A stretch of 18,783 bases of DNA from JANYJJ01 sp031386065 (GTDB lineage: Bacteria > Pseudomonadota > Gammaproteobacteria > Burkholderiales > Burkholderiaceae_C), in the NCBI GenBank assembly GCA_031386065.1, contig JANNBZ010000095.1, forward strand, positions 1 to 18,783. The letters are read 5' to 3'. The translations under genes and the position numbers were made by a program. Numbering within the stretch: the stretch's first letter is position 1; each line of letters begins with the position of its first letter. The notes beneath the pieces were generated by a model. The model was not told the origin of the DNA, searched no databases, and was given only the letters and a program-made list of their open reading frames with translations. Below, piece by piece: positions 1 through 7,493 of this stretch.

Positions 1-1211
1 TCGGTGATGTCGATGTGCACGCCGACCCACTCGCGCAGCGCGCCGCTGGGCTCGAACACCGGCACCGCCCGAATGGCAAAGCGGCGCCACTCGCCGTCGA
101 AGCGACGCACGCGGTGCTCGAAGAGAAAGGTGCGGCGCTCGGCCACGGCCTGCAACCACGCATCGACCGTGGGCTGCGCGTCTTCCGGGTGCAGGGCAGC
201 GGCCCAGCCGAAACCCTGGTACTCGGCTTCTGTCTGTCCGGTCAGTCCGGCCCAGCCGGGCTGCGGGCCGGACATGCGGCCCTCGGCGTCGTTGGTCCAC
301 AGCACGCCGATGGCCTGCATGGCGGCGCGGAAACGGTCGTGGCTGTGGCGCAGCGCCTCGTTCGCACGCTCGAGTGCGGTCACATCGCGGTAGAACGACG
401 CCACACCACCGGCCACGGGGTAGGCCCTGATCTCGACCCACACGGCGCGGCCTTCGCCGACATAGTGGTGGCGCAACTGCACCGGCTGCTTTTCTGCGGC
501 GACCCGCCGGTAGGCGGCCTCGACCGGTGTGCCCACCGAGGCGGGCCACAGTTCCCAGTGGCTGCGGCCCAACAGCTCGGCTTTGGGTCGGCCGTCGATG
601 CGCAAGCCCTCGGCGTTGATCTCGACGACGCGAAACTGTGGGTCCATCACGATGAAGCCTTCGCTCATCGCGTCGAGCACTTCGCGCAGGCGCGCATCGC
701 GCGCTTGCAGGCGGCGCAGCGCATGCGCCGCCTCGATGCTGTCGGTGATTTCGGAACAGGCGCAAAACACGCCCAGCGCGCGGCCTTCCTCTTCGCTGCT
801 GATCGGCGTGTACGAGAACGAGAAGTGCGCCTCTTCGCGCACGCCGTGGCGAATCATCTGCAGCGCCAGGTCGTCCATGTGGGTGGAATAGCCGAGGTAG
901 GCGCGTTCCATGATGGGCCCGACCACGTCCCACACGTCGGTCCACACCAGGTGCACCGGCATGCCGAAGGCACTGGGGTGGCGGTCGCCCAGGATCACCG
1001 CGTAGGCGTCGTTGTAGAGCAGGGTGCGCTTTTCGCCCCAGACCAGGAACATGGGCTGGTTGGACGCGAACATGATGCCGGCCAGGGTGCGCAACTGCGG
1101 CGCCCACAGCTTTTCGTCGCCCAGGAAGTCAGGCGGGTCGGGCAGCAACAGCACCCGCCGTACCGACTCACTGGCCCAGTCGGGCATTCGGGTGTGCAAA
1201 CCAAGGCTCAC
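1..1211 (-). CDS. PAS-domain sensor protein, probably the N-terminal part of a sensor (hybrid) histidine kinase; 3' end outside window
   Basis: The open frame runs 403 codons from a GTG and leaves the window without a stop, so only the sensory part is visible. The GTG is chosen because AGGAG stands 7 bases upstream; an in-frame ATG at codon 9 is the alternative. Residues 30-156 form a PAS-like domain of the type found at the front of many hybrid kinases (MFLVWG, LLYNDAYAVILG, FSYTPI). A second PAS covers about 172-280 (MSEGFIVMD, GRSHWELWPAS, FYRDVT), and a third PAS_3-type domain covers about 292-403 (LHPEDAQP, EHRVRRFDGEWRRF, GVHIDIT). No transmembrane segment or signal peptide is seen, so sensing is probably cytoplasmic. 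The kinase core (HisKA/HATPase) is not in the window; a diguanylate cyclase output is also possible. It follows the receiver gene by 58 bp on the same strand, suggesting one operon and a phosphorelay pairing. Confidence 0.85.
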   Translation of the reverse strand, partial: MSLGLHTRMPDWASESVRRVLLLPDPPDFLGDEKLWAPQLRTLAGIMFASNQPMFLVWGEKRTLLYNDAYAVILGDRHPSAFGMPVHLVWTDVWDVVGPIMERAYLGYSTHMDDLALQMIRHGVREEAHFSFSYTPISSEEEGRALGVFCACSEITDSIEAAHALRRLQARDARLREVLDAMSEGFIVMDPQFRVVEINAEGLRIDGRPKAELLGRSHWELWPASVGTPVEAAYRRVAAEKQPVQLRHHYVGEGRAVWVEIRAYPVAGGVASFYRDVTALERANEALRHSHDRFRAAMQAIGVLWTNDAEGRMSGPQPGWAGLTGQTEAEYQGFGWAAALHPEDAQPTVDAWLQAVAERRTFLFEHRVRRFDGEWRRFAIRAVPVFEPSGALREWVGVHIDIT

Positions 1212-1269
1212 GGGCTGACTCCTGTGTTTACGTGAAAGCCGGCAATGCGCGACAGCGGCGCTTTGCGCA

Positions 1270-1644
1270 TCATGAATCCAGCAACGGCGGCAACAGCTTG
1301 CGCAAGCTGTGCGGACTGACCGGTTTGCGAAGGTAGTGGTCGGCCAAGGAGAACGCGCCTACGACGCGTGGGTCGTCGCTGGCGTAGGCGGTGACAGCGA
1401 CCAGCACGATGTCGTCGCCGTGGTGCGCGCGCAATTTCTGACACAGCTCGAAGCCGTCGAGGCGCGGCATGTCGATGTCGAACAGCACGCAGTGCGGTTT
1501 GAAGTCGTCGATGACAGCCAGCGCGTCGATCCCGTCGTGGGCAACGCGGGTCACGTAACCGTCGCGCTCCAACGCGTAGGCCAGCATGGTGGCGGCGTCT
1601 TCCAGGTCGTCGACAACGACCACGCGAACTTCATCGGTTGCCAT
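1270..1644 (-). CDS. Single-domain response regulator (CheY-like receiver)
   Basis: A 124-residue protein consisting of one receiver domain and nothing else. The acidic pair D12-D13 (VVVDDLED), the phospho-acceptor D56 (LFDIDMPRLDG), T85 (VAVTAY) and K107 (LRKPVS) are all in place, so it should accept phosphate normally. The frame is open for 51 more codons upstream, but that stretch is Pro/Arg/Ala-rich non-domain sequence. The ATG giving MATDEVRVVVVDD has a GAGGG motif about 7 bases ahead and starts just before the first beta strand. With no output domain it should act through protein contact or as a relay intermediate. The downstream PAS sensor gene, 58 bp away, is the obvious candidate partner (inference). 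Upstream, 145 bp separate it from the divergent GAF-protein gene, so the two may share a control region. Confidence 0.9.
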   Translation of the reverse strand: MATDEVRVVVVDDLEDAATMLAYALERDGYVTRVAHDGIDALAVIDDFKPHCVLFDIDMPRLDGFELCQKLRAHHGDDIVLVAVTAYASDDPRVVGAFSLADHYLRKPVSPHSLRKLLPPLLDS

Positions 1645-1789
1645 GGGGCGGCCCTCAGCTTCTTGCGCAGGAAATGGTAAGACAGGCCGGCACGATGGCG
1701 CAAGGGTTGGGCCAGCGGCCACGGCTTGCGTGCCGCGCCAACGCGGTTGCTGAGGCAGAATCTGCGTTCTTCGTGCGCAGGAGCCCACC

Positions 1790-2275
1790 ATGACCACAGC
1801 AGTGCAAGCCAGCCAGGCGGCGTTCGACGAATTCTCTCGAACGCTCTCCAGTTCGGGCCTGCGTCCGGCGCTCGCCTACCTGCTGAGCCTGACCGACTAC
1901 CGCTTCATTGCCATTTTCCGGTTCGAGAACGGCAAGGCCAACGCGGCGGTGTACGTCGACCGGGAAAATCCCGAGGTGCTGGGCGTTGCCGAAGTGCCCG
2001 AGCAGGCCACCTACTGCTGCTTCGTGCGCGACTCGGGCGGCGCCTTCATGACGGCCGACTCGATGCAGGACCCGCGGGTGGAAGGGCACGTCGCGCGGGC
2101 TGCGGTGCGCGCCTATTGCGGCGTGCCGGTGATGGACGCCGAGGGCGCGATGATGGGCACGCTGTGCCACTACGACGTGGTGCCGCGCGACCCGAAACAG
2201 ATCGACCTGGAGCTGATGGTGCAAGTCGCCAGCGCGCTCGCCTACGGCGACCACGTGCCGCCCTATCCGCGCTGA
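1790..2275 (+). CDS. Stand-alone GAF-domain protein
   Basis: A 161-residue protein whose residues about 20-152 match a GAF small-molecule-binding or redox-sensing domain: DYRFIAIFRFENGK, YCCFVRDSGGAF, DPRVEGH and the hallmark tail YCGVPVMDAEGAMMGTLCHYD. No enzymatic or DNA-binding domain is attached. Start chosen at the ATG with AGGAG about 7 bases upstream. Cysteines at 76, 77, 110 and 126 could matter if it senses redox state or NO, but this is only a possibility. It is transcribed away from the receiver/PAS pair, and its position suggests it works with them as an accessory sensor (inference). The ligand cannot be read from the sequence. Free-standing GAF proteins of this length are common next to two-component genes in Burkholderiales. 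Confidence 0.85.
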   Translation: MTTAVQASQAAFDEFSRTLSSSGLRPALAYLLSLTDYRFIAIFRFENGKANAAVYVDRENPEVLGVAEVPEQATYCCFVRDSGGAFMTADSMQDPRVEGHVARAAVRAYCGVPVMDAEGAMMGTLCHYDVVPRDPKQIDLELMVQVASALAYGDHVPPYPR

Positions 2276-2298
2276 GATTCCCGCGCGCCCGCGGGTGT

Positions 2299-2346
2299 GG
2301 GTGCAGGTGTGGGTGCAGGTGCAGGTGCAGTTGTGGGTGCGGGTGG
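2299..2346. repeat. Degenerate 12-bp tandem repeat, G/T-rich (about 4 units)
   Basis: Four successive 12-mers fit the pattern GGGTGCAGGTGT with a few changes: 2299-2310, 2311-2322, 2323-2334 (AGGTGCAGTTGT) and 2335-2346 (GGGTGCGGGTGG). The array has an internal 6-bp rhythm (GGTGCA). It lies in the convergent gap just after the GAF gene stop, behind a small GC hairpin (CCCGCG at 2280-2285 pairing with CGCGGG at 2290-2295). Confidence 0.7.
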
Positions 2347-2387
2347 GGTGGCGGATGCCGTGACGGACTTCGGGCACGCCCGCGTTT

Positions 2388-2447
2388 TGCATCACCTTCC
2401 GCATCACGTTCTGCGTCACGTTCCGCGTCACCTTCCGCATCACGTTC
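2388..2447. repeat. Degenerate 12-bp tandem repeat immediately 3' of ligD (5 units)
   Basis: Five contiguous units follow the pattern YGCRTCACSTTC: 2388-2399, 2400-2411, 2412-2423, 2424-2435 and 2436-2447. Variation is limited to three positions per unit. The array ends one base before the ligD stop codon (2449-2451) and a partial sixth unit runs into that stop. Read on the minus strand it can encode a four-residue repeat of the type M/T-R-N/K-V from an ATG that overlaps the ligD stop as ATGA. Confidence 0.75.
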
Positions 2448-2448
2448 C

Positions 2449-4998
2449 TCATCGCGCGGCCTGCTTCGCGTTGTAGTCCAGCAGCTTCATCGCCGCGCCC
2501 AGGCCCTTGGCTGCCTTGGCGTAGCCCTGCCACGGGTCGTTGCCGCGGTCGAGCCGGGAGTGCGCCGTGGCCACGGTCCAGTGGTCACCGCCGCGCAGCG
2601 ACGGCAGCTCGCTCCAGTCCACCGGCACCGAGATCCCCAGCCCGGGCCGCGCGCGTGCCGACCAGGCGCACACCGTGGTCGCACCCAGGCCGTTGCGCAG
2701 GTAGTCGATGAAGATCTTGCCGACGCGATTTTTCGGCCCGCTCTTGGCGACGAAGCGCTGCGAAATCGTGCGCGCCAGGTGCTGAACGATGGCCTGCGAG
2801 AAGCCTTTGACGGTGTCCCAGTCGTGCTGCTTGCGCAGCGGCACCACCAGGTGCAGACCCTTGCCACCGCTGGTTTTCAGGTACGCCGGCAAGCCCAGTT
2901 GCGTGAGGAAGGCGCGCACCAGTTGCGCGGCCTCCTGCACCTGCGGCCAGGCCACGCCGTCGCCGGGGTCGAGGTCGAACACCATGCGGTCGGGGTGCTC
3001 GAACGACCGCGTGCCGGTGTTCAGCGTGTGGAATTCGATGACGTTCCACTGGGCCGCCGACAGCAGGCCCTGGGTGTTGATCACTTCCAGCATCGGCGGG
3101 TGGCCGATGAACAGGGCGGGGTCGAGTTGGCGGATGCCGGGCAGTTTTTCGGTCTCGGCGTGCTTCTGAAAAAACAGCTCGCCGTCGACACCCGACGGTG
3201 CCCGCACCAGCGCCACCGGCCGGGCTTTCAGGTGCGCCATCATCAACTCGCCGACCCGCCCGAAGTAGCGCACCAGGTCGATCTTGGTGGTGCCGGTGAG
3301 GGTGTCGATGACGCGCCCGGGGTGGGTCACGCGCTGCGCGCTGGCCGGCGCGTGCAATGCGCCAGCACGGGCACCCGGCGCGGGTTTTCCAGGTTTTGCA
3401 GGCGTTGGAACCACGGGTTTTTCTCGAACGATGGCACTCGCCTCGCTGTCGGTGCGCAGGCCGCGAAACACCGCATGGCGGATGTGGCCGCTGGCAGTCC
3501 ACTCGCTGAACGACACCTCGGCCACGAGGTTGGGTTGAACCCAGCGCGGCTGGCCCTCGATGGCGCCTGCCGACGCGAACGGGCTGGCGTCGGCGGCCAA
3601 TGCATCGACGCGCTGGCGCAGCGATTCGAGCGTGCGCCGGTCGAAGCCGCTGCCCACATTGCCCACGTGCTGCAAGCCGCCGTGCGCGTCGTGCACGCCC
3701 AGCAGCAAGGCGCCGATGCCGGTGCGCGCGCCGCGCGGCTCGGTGTAGCCGCCGACGACGAATTCCTGCCGCTGGCTGCACTTGAGCTTGAGCCAGTCGC
3801 TGGAGCGCTTGCACACATAGGCCGAGCCGCGGCGCTTGGCGATCACCCCTTCCAGGCCCATGCGGCAGGCCGAGCCGACCACGCTGTCGAGCGGCGCGTC
3901 GAAGGCCTCGCTGAAGCGAACCTGGTCGCTGTGGGTGCGCGCCAGCACGCGCTGCAGGATCGCGCGGCGGCCCTCGAGCGGCACGCGGCGCAGGTCGTGG
4001 CCGTCGAAGAACGGCAGGTCGAACAGGTACAGCACCACCTCGCGCGTTCTGGCGGTGTCGAAGGCCTGCTGCAGCGCGCCGAAGTCGGGCACACCGCCGT
4101 CGCCGGGCACCACGATCTCGCCGTCGTACCAGCCGGGCGGCAGCTCCATTTTTCGGAGCGCCTTTTGCAGCGGCAGCAGCTTGGCCGTCCAGTCGTGGCC
4201 GTTGCGGGTGAACAGCTGGATGCCGGCTTTGTCGACCCGCGTCAGCAGGCGGTAGCCATCGAACTTGATCTCGCACAGCCAGCCGTTTTCGTCGGCGGGC
4301 CGCGCTTCGACCAGGGTGGCCAGTTGCGGCGACAGGCTGACCGGCAGTTCGGCCGGTTTGGCCTGTGACGGCCAGCCGGCATGCGTTGCGGCGGGCTCTG
4401 CTTTCGGCTTGTGCGTTGCCCGTGCGGCAGCAGGCAGCGGCAGGGCCATCACGCTGTCGGGCAAGGCATCGACCACGCTGTACTCGGCGGCCGGGCGGGC
4501 CAGGTCGTCTTTCTCCTTGATCAACAGCCACGGCGGCTGTTTCTCGGGCCGCGTGCCGGCGTGCGGCTTGATGCGCACCAGCACCCAGCGGCCGCGCAAC
4601 TTGTGGCCATGCAGTTCGAACTTGAGGTTGCCTTCACGCAGGCCTTGGGCCGGGTCGCCCAGCGGCTGCCAGCTGCCGCGGTCCCAGACGATCACCTTGC
4701 CGGCGCCGTACTGCTTTGCGGGAATGCTGCCCTCGAAGCTGGAATAGGAGATCGGGTGGTCTTCCACTTGCACCGCCATGCGCTTGTCGTGCGGGTCGAA
4801 GCTCGGGCCCTTGGGCACGGCCCAGCTTTTCATGCTGCCGTCGAACTCCAGCCTGAAGTCGTAGTGCAGGCTGCTGGCCCAGTGCTTTTGCACCACGAAC
4901 GACAGCGCGCCGCGCGCCGGTTCCCCGCCGTCGGCGGGCTCGGGCGTGAGCGCGAAGTTGCGCTTCGCACGGTAGTGGCTCAGCGAGTCGTCGCTCAT
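2449..4998 (-). CDS. ligD: Multifunctional DNA ligase D (phosphoesterase-ligase-polymerase)
   Basis: An 849-residue protein with the complete Pseudomonas-type LigD order. Residues about 33-150 are the 3'-phosphoesterase (H39, H45-Y-D47-F-R49, then HPISYSSFEGSIP and YGAG). Residues about 220-515 are the ATP-dependent ligase, with nucleotidyl lysine K245 in EIKFDGYR, YDGE at 291-294, EGVIAKR at 383-389, DWLKLK at 401-406 and then an OB-fold. Residues about 558-840 are the primase-polymerase, with metal-binding D675 and D677 in FDLDPGD, SGGKGLH at 710-716 and D765 in IDYLRNG. A Pro/Ala/Lys-rich linker joins ligase and polymerase (about 525-557). The protein processes, fills and seals double-strand breaks in non-homologous end joining, normally recruited by Ku; no ku is in this window. 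The ATG before SDDSLSHYRAK is chosen because the 65 codons of open frame upstream are non-domain sequence overlapping the Crp/Fnr gene. It follows three Crp/Fnr genes with a 109-bp gap. Confidence 0.97.
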   Translation of the reverse strand: MSDDSLSHYRAKRNFALTPEPADGGEPARGALSFVVQKHWASSLHYDFRLEFDGSMKSWAVPKGPSFDPHDKRMAVQVEDHPISYSSFEGSIPAKQYGAGKVIVWDRGSWQPLGDPAQGLREGNLKFELHGHKLRGRWVLVRIKPHAGTRPEKQPPWLLIKEKDDLARPAAEYSVVDALPDSVMALPLPAAARATHKPKAEPAATHAGWPSQAKPAELPVSLSPQLATLVEARPADENGWLCEIKFDGYRLLTRVDKAGIQLFTRNGHDWTAKLLPLQKALRKMELPPGWYDGEIVVPGDGGVPDFGALQQAFDTARTREVVLYLFDLPFFDGHDLRRVPLEGRRAILQRVLARTHSDQVRFSEAFDAPLDSVVGSACRMGLEGVIAKRRGSAYVCKRSSDWLKLKCSQRQEFVVGGYTEPRGARTGIGALLLGVHDAHGGLQHVGNVGSGFDRRTLESLRQRVDALAADASPFASAGAIEGQPRWVQPNLVAEVSFSEWTASGHIRHAVFRGLRTDSEASAIVREKPVVPTPAKPGKPAPGARAGALHAPASAQRVTHPGRVIDTLTGTTKIDLVRYFGRVGELMMAHLKARPVALVRAPSGVDGELFFQKHAETEKLPGIRQLDPALFIGHPPMLEVINTQGLLSAAQWNVIEFHTLNTGTRSFEHPDRMVFDLDPGDGVAWPQVQEAAQLVRAFLTQLGLPAYLKTSGGKGLHLVVPLRKQHDWDTVKGFSQAIVQHLARTISQRFVAKSGPKNRVGKIFIDYLRNGLGATTVCAWSARARPGLGISVPVDWSELPSLRGGDHWTVATAHSRLDRGNDPWQGYAKAAKGLGAAMKLLDYNAKQAAR

Positions 4999-5107
4999 TG
5001 GTGCACCCCGATTGCCGAGTACAGCAATCGACCCGCCGCGCGGGTCGTGCCTTGCTTGGGGCGGCCCGGCGCGGCGGCCCGGTGCGAACGGGTTGATACG
5101 GGATGTC

Positions 5108-5821
5108 TCACGACAGCACGGACGCGTAAGTGTGGTTGTCGGCCGCGTAGCAGCCGCAGGCAACGGCCTCCAGGCCGCTGCGGTCGAGCACATGAATGTG
5201 GCCTCGGTGGTAGGCGATCAACCTGGCGCGCTGCAGCGCGCCGGCGGCGTGGGTGATGCCGACGCGGCGCACGCCGAGCCGGGCGGCCAGCAGCTCTTGC
5301 GTCATGTGGAACTGGTCGGTGCCGGCGCGGTCCTGGCACACCAGGATCCAGCGCGCCAGGCGCAGGCCGAGCACGTGGAATCGCTGGCACACGCTGCACG
5401 ACGCCGTCTGCGCCAGCAGCACGTAGAGGTAGCGGTTCACGAAGCGCTGCAGCGCGGCGCTGCGCGCCAGCTCTTGCCGAAACGAGCTCACGCTGGTCTG
5501 CCAGGCGGAGCCGGCGCCCTGCACCACCATCCGCATCGGCGCCACGTTCACGCCCAGGGCCGCCGGAGCGCCGAGCATGCCTTCGCGCCCGACCATGCCC
5601 AGTTCAAGCTCGGGGCTGTCGTCGTTGCGGGCGATCAGCGACACGAAGCCGTCGACCGGAAAGTACACATCGCGGGTCGGCATGCCCGAGTCGCCGAGCA
5701 CCGCTCCAGCCTCGAGCGGCACCCATTCGCACAATTCCAGCAACCGCGCCCGGTCAGGCGCAGGCAACAGGTCGAGAAGGTGGTTGTGGGTGGGGCTGGC
5801 GATTTGACGCGCGGAGATCAT
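5108..5821 (-). CDS. Crp/Fnr-family transcriptional regulator, copy 1 (most divergent)
   Basis: A 237-residue regulator. An N-terminal cyclic-nucleotide-binding-like beta-barrel covers about 15-125 (DVYFPVDGFVSL, MVGREGMLG), followed by a dimerisation helix and a winged HTH around 170-215 (HMTQELLAARLGVRRVGIT, LIAYHRGHIHVLD). The usual cAMP-contacting residues of CRP are not evident, so its ligand is unknown. Cys145 in CQRFH and the pair Cys222-x-Cys224 near the C-terminus occupy the same places as in the two neighbouring paralogues. The ATG at 5821 is preferred, with AGAGG four bases ahead; a GTG directly before it is the alternative. A 6-bp hairpin (CCGCAG/CTGCGG, 5838-5855) sits just upstream of the ribosome site. 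It is the last of three tandem regulators and lies 109 bp ahead of ligD, which it could control or be co-transcribed with (inference). Confidence 0.9.
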   Translation of the reverse strand: MISARQIASPTHNHLLDLLPAPDRARLLELCEWVPLEAGAVLGDSGMPTRDVYFPVDGFVSLIARNDDSPELELGMVGREGMLGAPAALGVNVAPMRMVVQGAGSAWQTSVSSFRQELARSAALQRFVNRYLYVLLAQTASCSVCQRFHVLGLRLARWILVCQDRAGTDQFHMTQELLAARLGVRRVGITHAAGALQRARLIAYHRGHIHVLDRSGLEAVACGCYAADNHTYASVLS

Positions 5822-5940
5822 CACACCTCTGAGAAACCCGCAGCCATCTCTGCGGACTCACATCTTCGCGTCAGCCCCACCCGGCGTCGGTGCGCTGGCG
5901 CACACATCGACCGTCGCGGTGGGTCGGGCTCGGCGCCAGA

Positions 5941-6678
5941 TCAAGCGGCCAGCGACATGCGCTGCGGCAGCAGGCGTTCGTACTCTTTCTTCGCCACCGA
6001 ATAGCACTCGCAGGTGCGCTGTTCGAGGCGGTTGCGGTCGAGTACCGAGATGCGTCCTCGGCTGTAGCGAATCACGCCGGCGAGTTGCAGCTTGGTGGCC
6101 GCCGCCGTGACGCCTTCACGGCGCACGCCCAGCAAATTGGCCGCCAGCTCCTGCGTCATCAGCAACTCGTCGCTGCGCAGCCGGTCCAGGCCCATCAGCA
6201 AACGCCGGCTGAGTTGCTGATCGATCGAGTGGTAGCGGTTGCAGACCGCCGTTTGCGCGACCTGCGCAATCAGCGCCTGCGTGTAGCGCAGCAGCGTCTG
6301 CAACACGGCGCCGCCACGGTTGACTTCCGACCTGACGCTTTGCGCGTGCAGGCGGTAGGCCTTGCCGGGGCTTTGCACCACGGCCTGACTGTGGGTGGCG
6401 TCCCCGCCCATGAACAGCGCGATGCCCACCACACCGTCGTGACCGACGATGCCGATTTCAGACGTTGCGCCATCGCGCATGCGGTACATCAGGGAGACGA
6501 TAGCGGTGGTCGGGAAGAACAGATGCGCCGGCGAACTGCCCGCCTCGCACAGCACCTGGCCGAGCGTCAGGTCGACCGGCTCCAGCAGCGGACGCCAGCG
6601 CTCCCATTCGGCGTCGGGCAGGCTGTCGAGCAACTGGTTGTCGCGCGGATCGCCATCGTGTCTCGCTCCTGCATGCAT
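5941..6678 (-). CDS. Crp/Fnr-family transcriptional regulator, copy 2
   Basis: A 245-residue regulator with an effector-binding barrel at about 15-125 (LFFPTTAIVSLMY, IVGHDGVVGIALFMGG) and a winged HTH at about 173-215 (MTQELAANLLGVRREGVT, RYSRGRISVLDRNRLE). It is clearly a paralogue of the next gene upstream: YTQALI-Q--QTAVCNR-HS and LGVRREGVT are shared. Cys146 (CNRYH) and Cys223-x-Cys225 (CEC) are conserved in all three copies. The ATG at 6678 is chosen because GGGGA stands about 6 bases before it; an in-frame ATG at 6693 has no such site. Spacing to the flanking regulators is 95 bp upstream and 119 bp downstream, enough for separate promoters. Target genes and ligand cannot be told from the sequence. 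Confidence 0.92.
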   Translation of the reverse strand: MHAGARHDGDPRDNQLLDSLPDAEWERWRPLLEPVDLTLGQVLCEAGSSPAHLFFPTTAIVSLMYRMRDGATSEIGIVGHDGVVGIALFMGGDATHSQAVVQSPGKAYRLHAQSVRSEVNRGGAVLQTLLRYTQALIAQVAQTAVCNRYHSIDQQLSRRLLMGLDRLRSDELLMTQELAANLLGVRREGVTAAATKLQLAGVIRYSRGRISVLDRNRLEQRTCECYSVAKKEYERLLPQRMSLAA

Positions 6679-6773
6679 CGGTATTCCCCGCATTCGTTTA
6701 ACGCGATGATGCGGAGTTGCCGGCCCGCCAGCTATCGGCGGCGAGGTGAAGCGTGTGTCGGTTCGGTCCTACA

Positions 6774-7493
6774 TCAGGTCGCAACGGAACGTGGCAGCAG
6801 GCGGTCGTACTCTTTCTTCACCACGCCGTAGCACTCGCAACTGCGCGCTTCCAGGCCGGGCCGGTCAAGCACCGAAATGCGACCGCGCGCATAGCGGATC
6901 AAGCCACTGGATTGCAGCTGCAGCGCCGCTTCGGTCACGCCCTCGCGGCGCACGCCGAGCATGTTGGCGATCAGCTCCTGCGTCATCAGCAGCTCGTCGC
7001 CGTCGAGCCGGTCCAGGCTCAGCAGCAACCATCGGCACAGCTGCTGGTCCAGCGAATGGTGCCGGTTGCAGACCGCCGTTTGCGACATCTGCGTGATCAG
7101 CGCCTGCGTGTAGCGCAGCAGCAGGTGCAGCACCGGCGTGCGGCTGAAGTCGTCCTTGATGGTCTTGGCGGGCAAGCGGTAACCGCGACCGGCGCTCTGC
7201 ACCACGGCCCGGCTGGGCGTGGTCTCGCCGCCCATGAACAGCGAGATGCCGACCAGCCCTTCATAGCCCGCCACCGCAATCTCGGCCGAAGCGCCGTTCT
7301 CCATCACATACAGCAGCGAGACGATGCATGAGGTGGGGAAGTACACATGGCTCAGCACGCTGCCCGGCTCGTACAGAATTTGCCCCAGCGGCATCTCCAC
7401 CGGCTCAAGAAGCGGCCACCAGCGCTGCCACTCTTCGTCGGGCAACACGGCGAGCAATTGATTCTTCTTCGGGTCGTCGAAAGCGGTCGTCAC
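6774..7493 (-). CDS. Crp/Fnr-family transcriptional regulator, copy 3
   Basis: A 239-residue regulator. The barrel covers about 10-120 (VYFPTSCIVSLLY, GYEGLVGISLFMGG) and the winged HTH about 169-210 (MTQELIANMLGVRREGVT, RYARGRISVLDRPGLE). It shares long identical stretches with copy 2, including the start (EW-RW-PLLEPV) and end (CECY-V-KKEY-RLLP), so the two arose by tandem duplication. Cys142 and Cys219-x-Cys221 match the cysteines of the other copies; Cys56 and Cys153 are its own. The GTG at 7493 (protein MTTAFDD) is preferred because GGGAAG lies just upstream; a TTG five codons earlier keeps the frame open but lacks a site. It is the first gene of the Crp/Fnr-ligD series and is divergent from the secreted low-complexity protein, with 396 bp between them. 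Confidence 0.92.
   Translation of the reverse strand: MTTAFDDPKKNQLLAVLPDEEWQRWWPLLEPVEMPLGQILYEPGSVLSHVYFPTSCIVSLLYVMENGASAEIAVAGYEGLVGISLFMGGETTPSRAVVQSAGRGYRLPAKTIKDDFSRTPVLHLLLRYTQALITQMSQTAVCNRHHSLDQQLCRWLLLSLDRLDGDELLMTQELIANMLGVRREGVTEAALQLQSSGLIRYARGRISVLDRPGLEARSCECYGVVKKEYDRLLPRSVAT

Noticed and set aside
15..1235. 406-codon plus-strand frame opposite the PAS gene
   Set aside because: The minus strand encodes three recognisable PAS domains. This frame has no ribosome site or domain.
2299..2447. CRISPR array
   Set aside because: Units are only 12 bp, contiguous and degenerate, with no spacers and no cas genes nearby.
1655..2533. A real gene starting at the ATGA overlapping the ligD stop
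   Set aside because: After the repeat-coded segments the frame is just the antisense of the GAF gene. The long product is not credible; only a very short repeat peptide remains conceivable.
1726..4368. 880-codon plus-strand frame covering the GAF gene, repeats and part of ligD
   Set aside because: It runs through the repeat arrays and antisense to LigD catalytic motifs, and its product is low-complexity with no recognisable domain.
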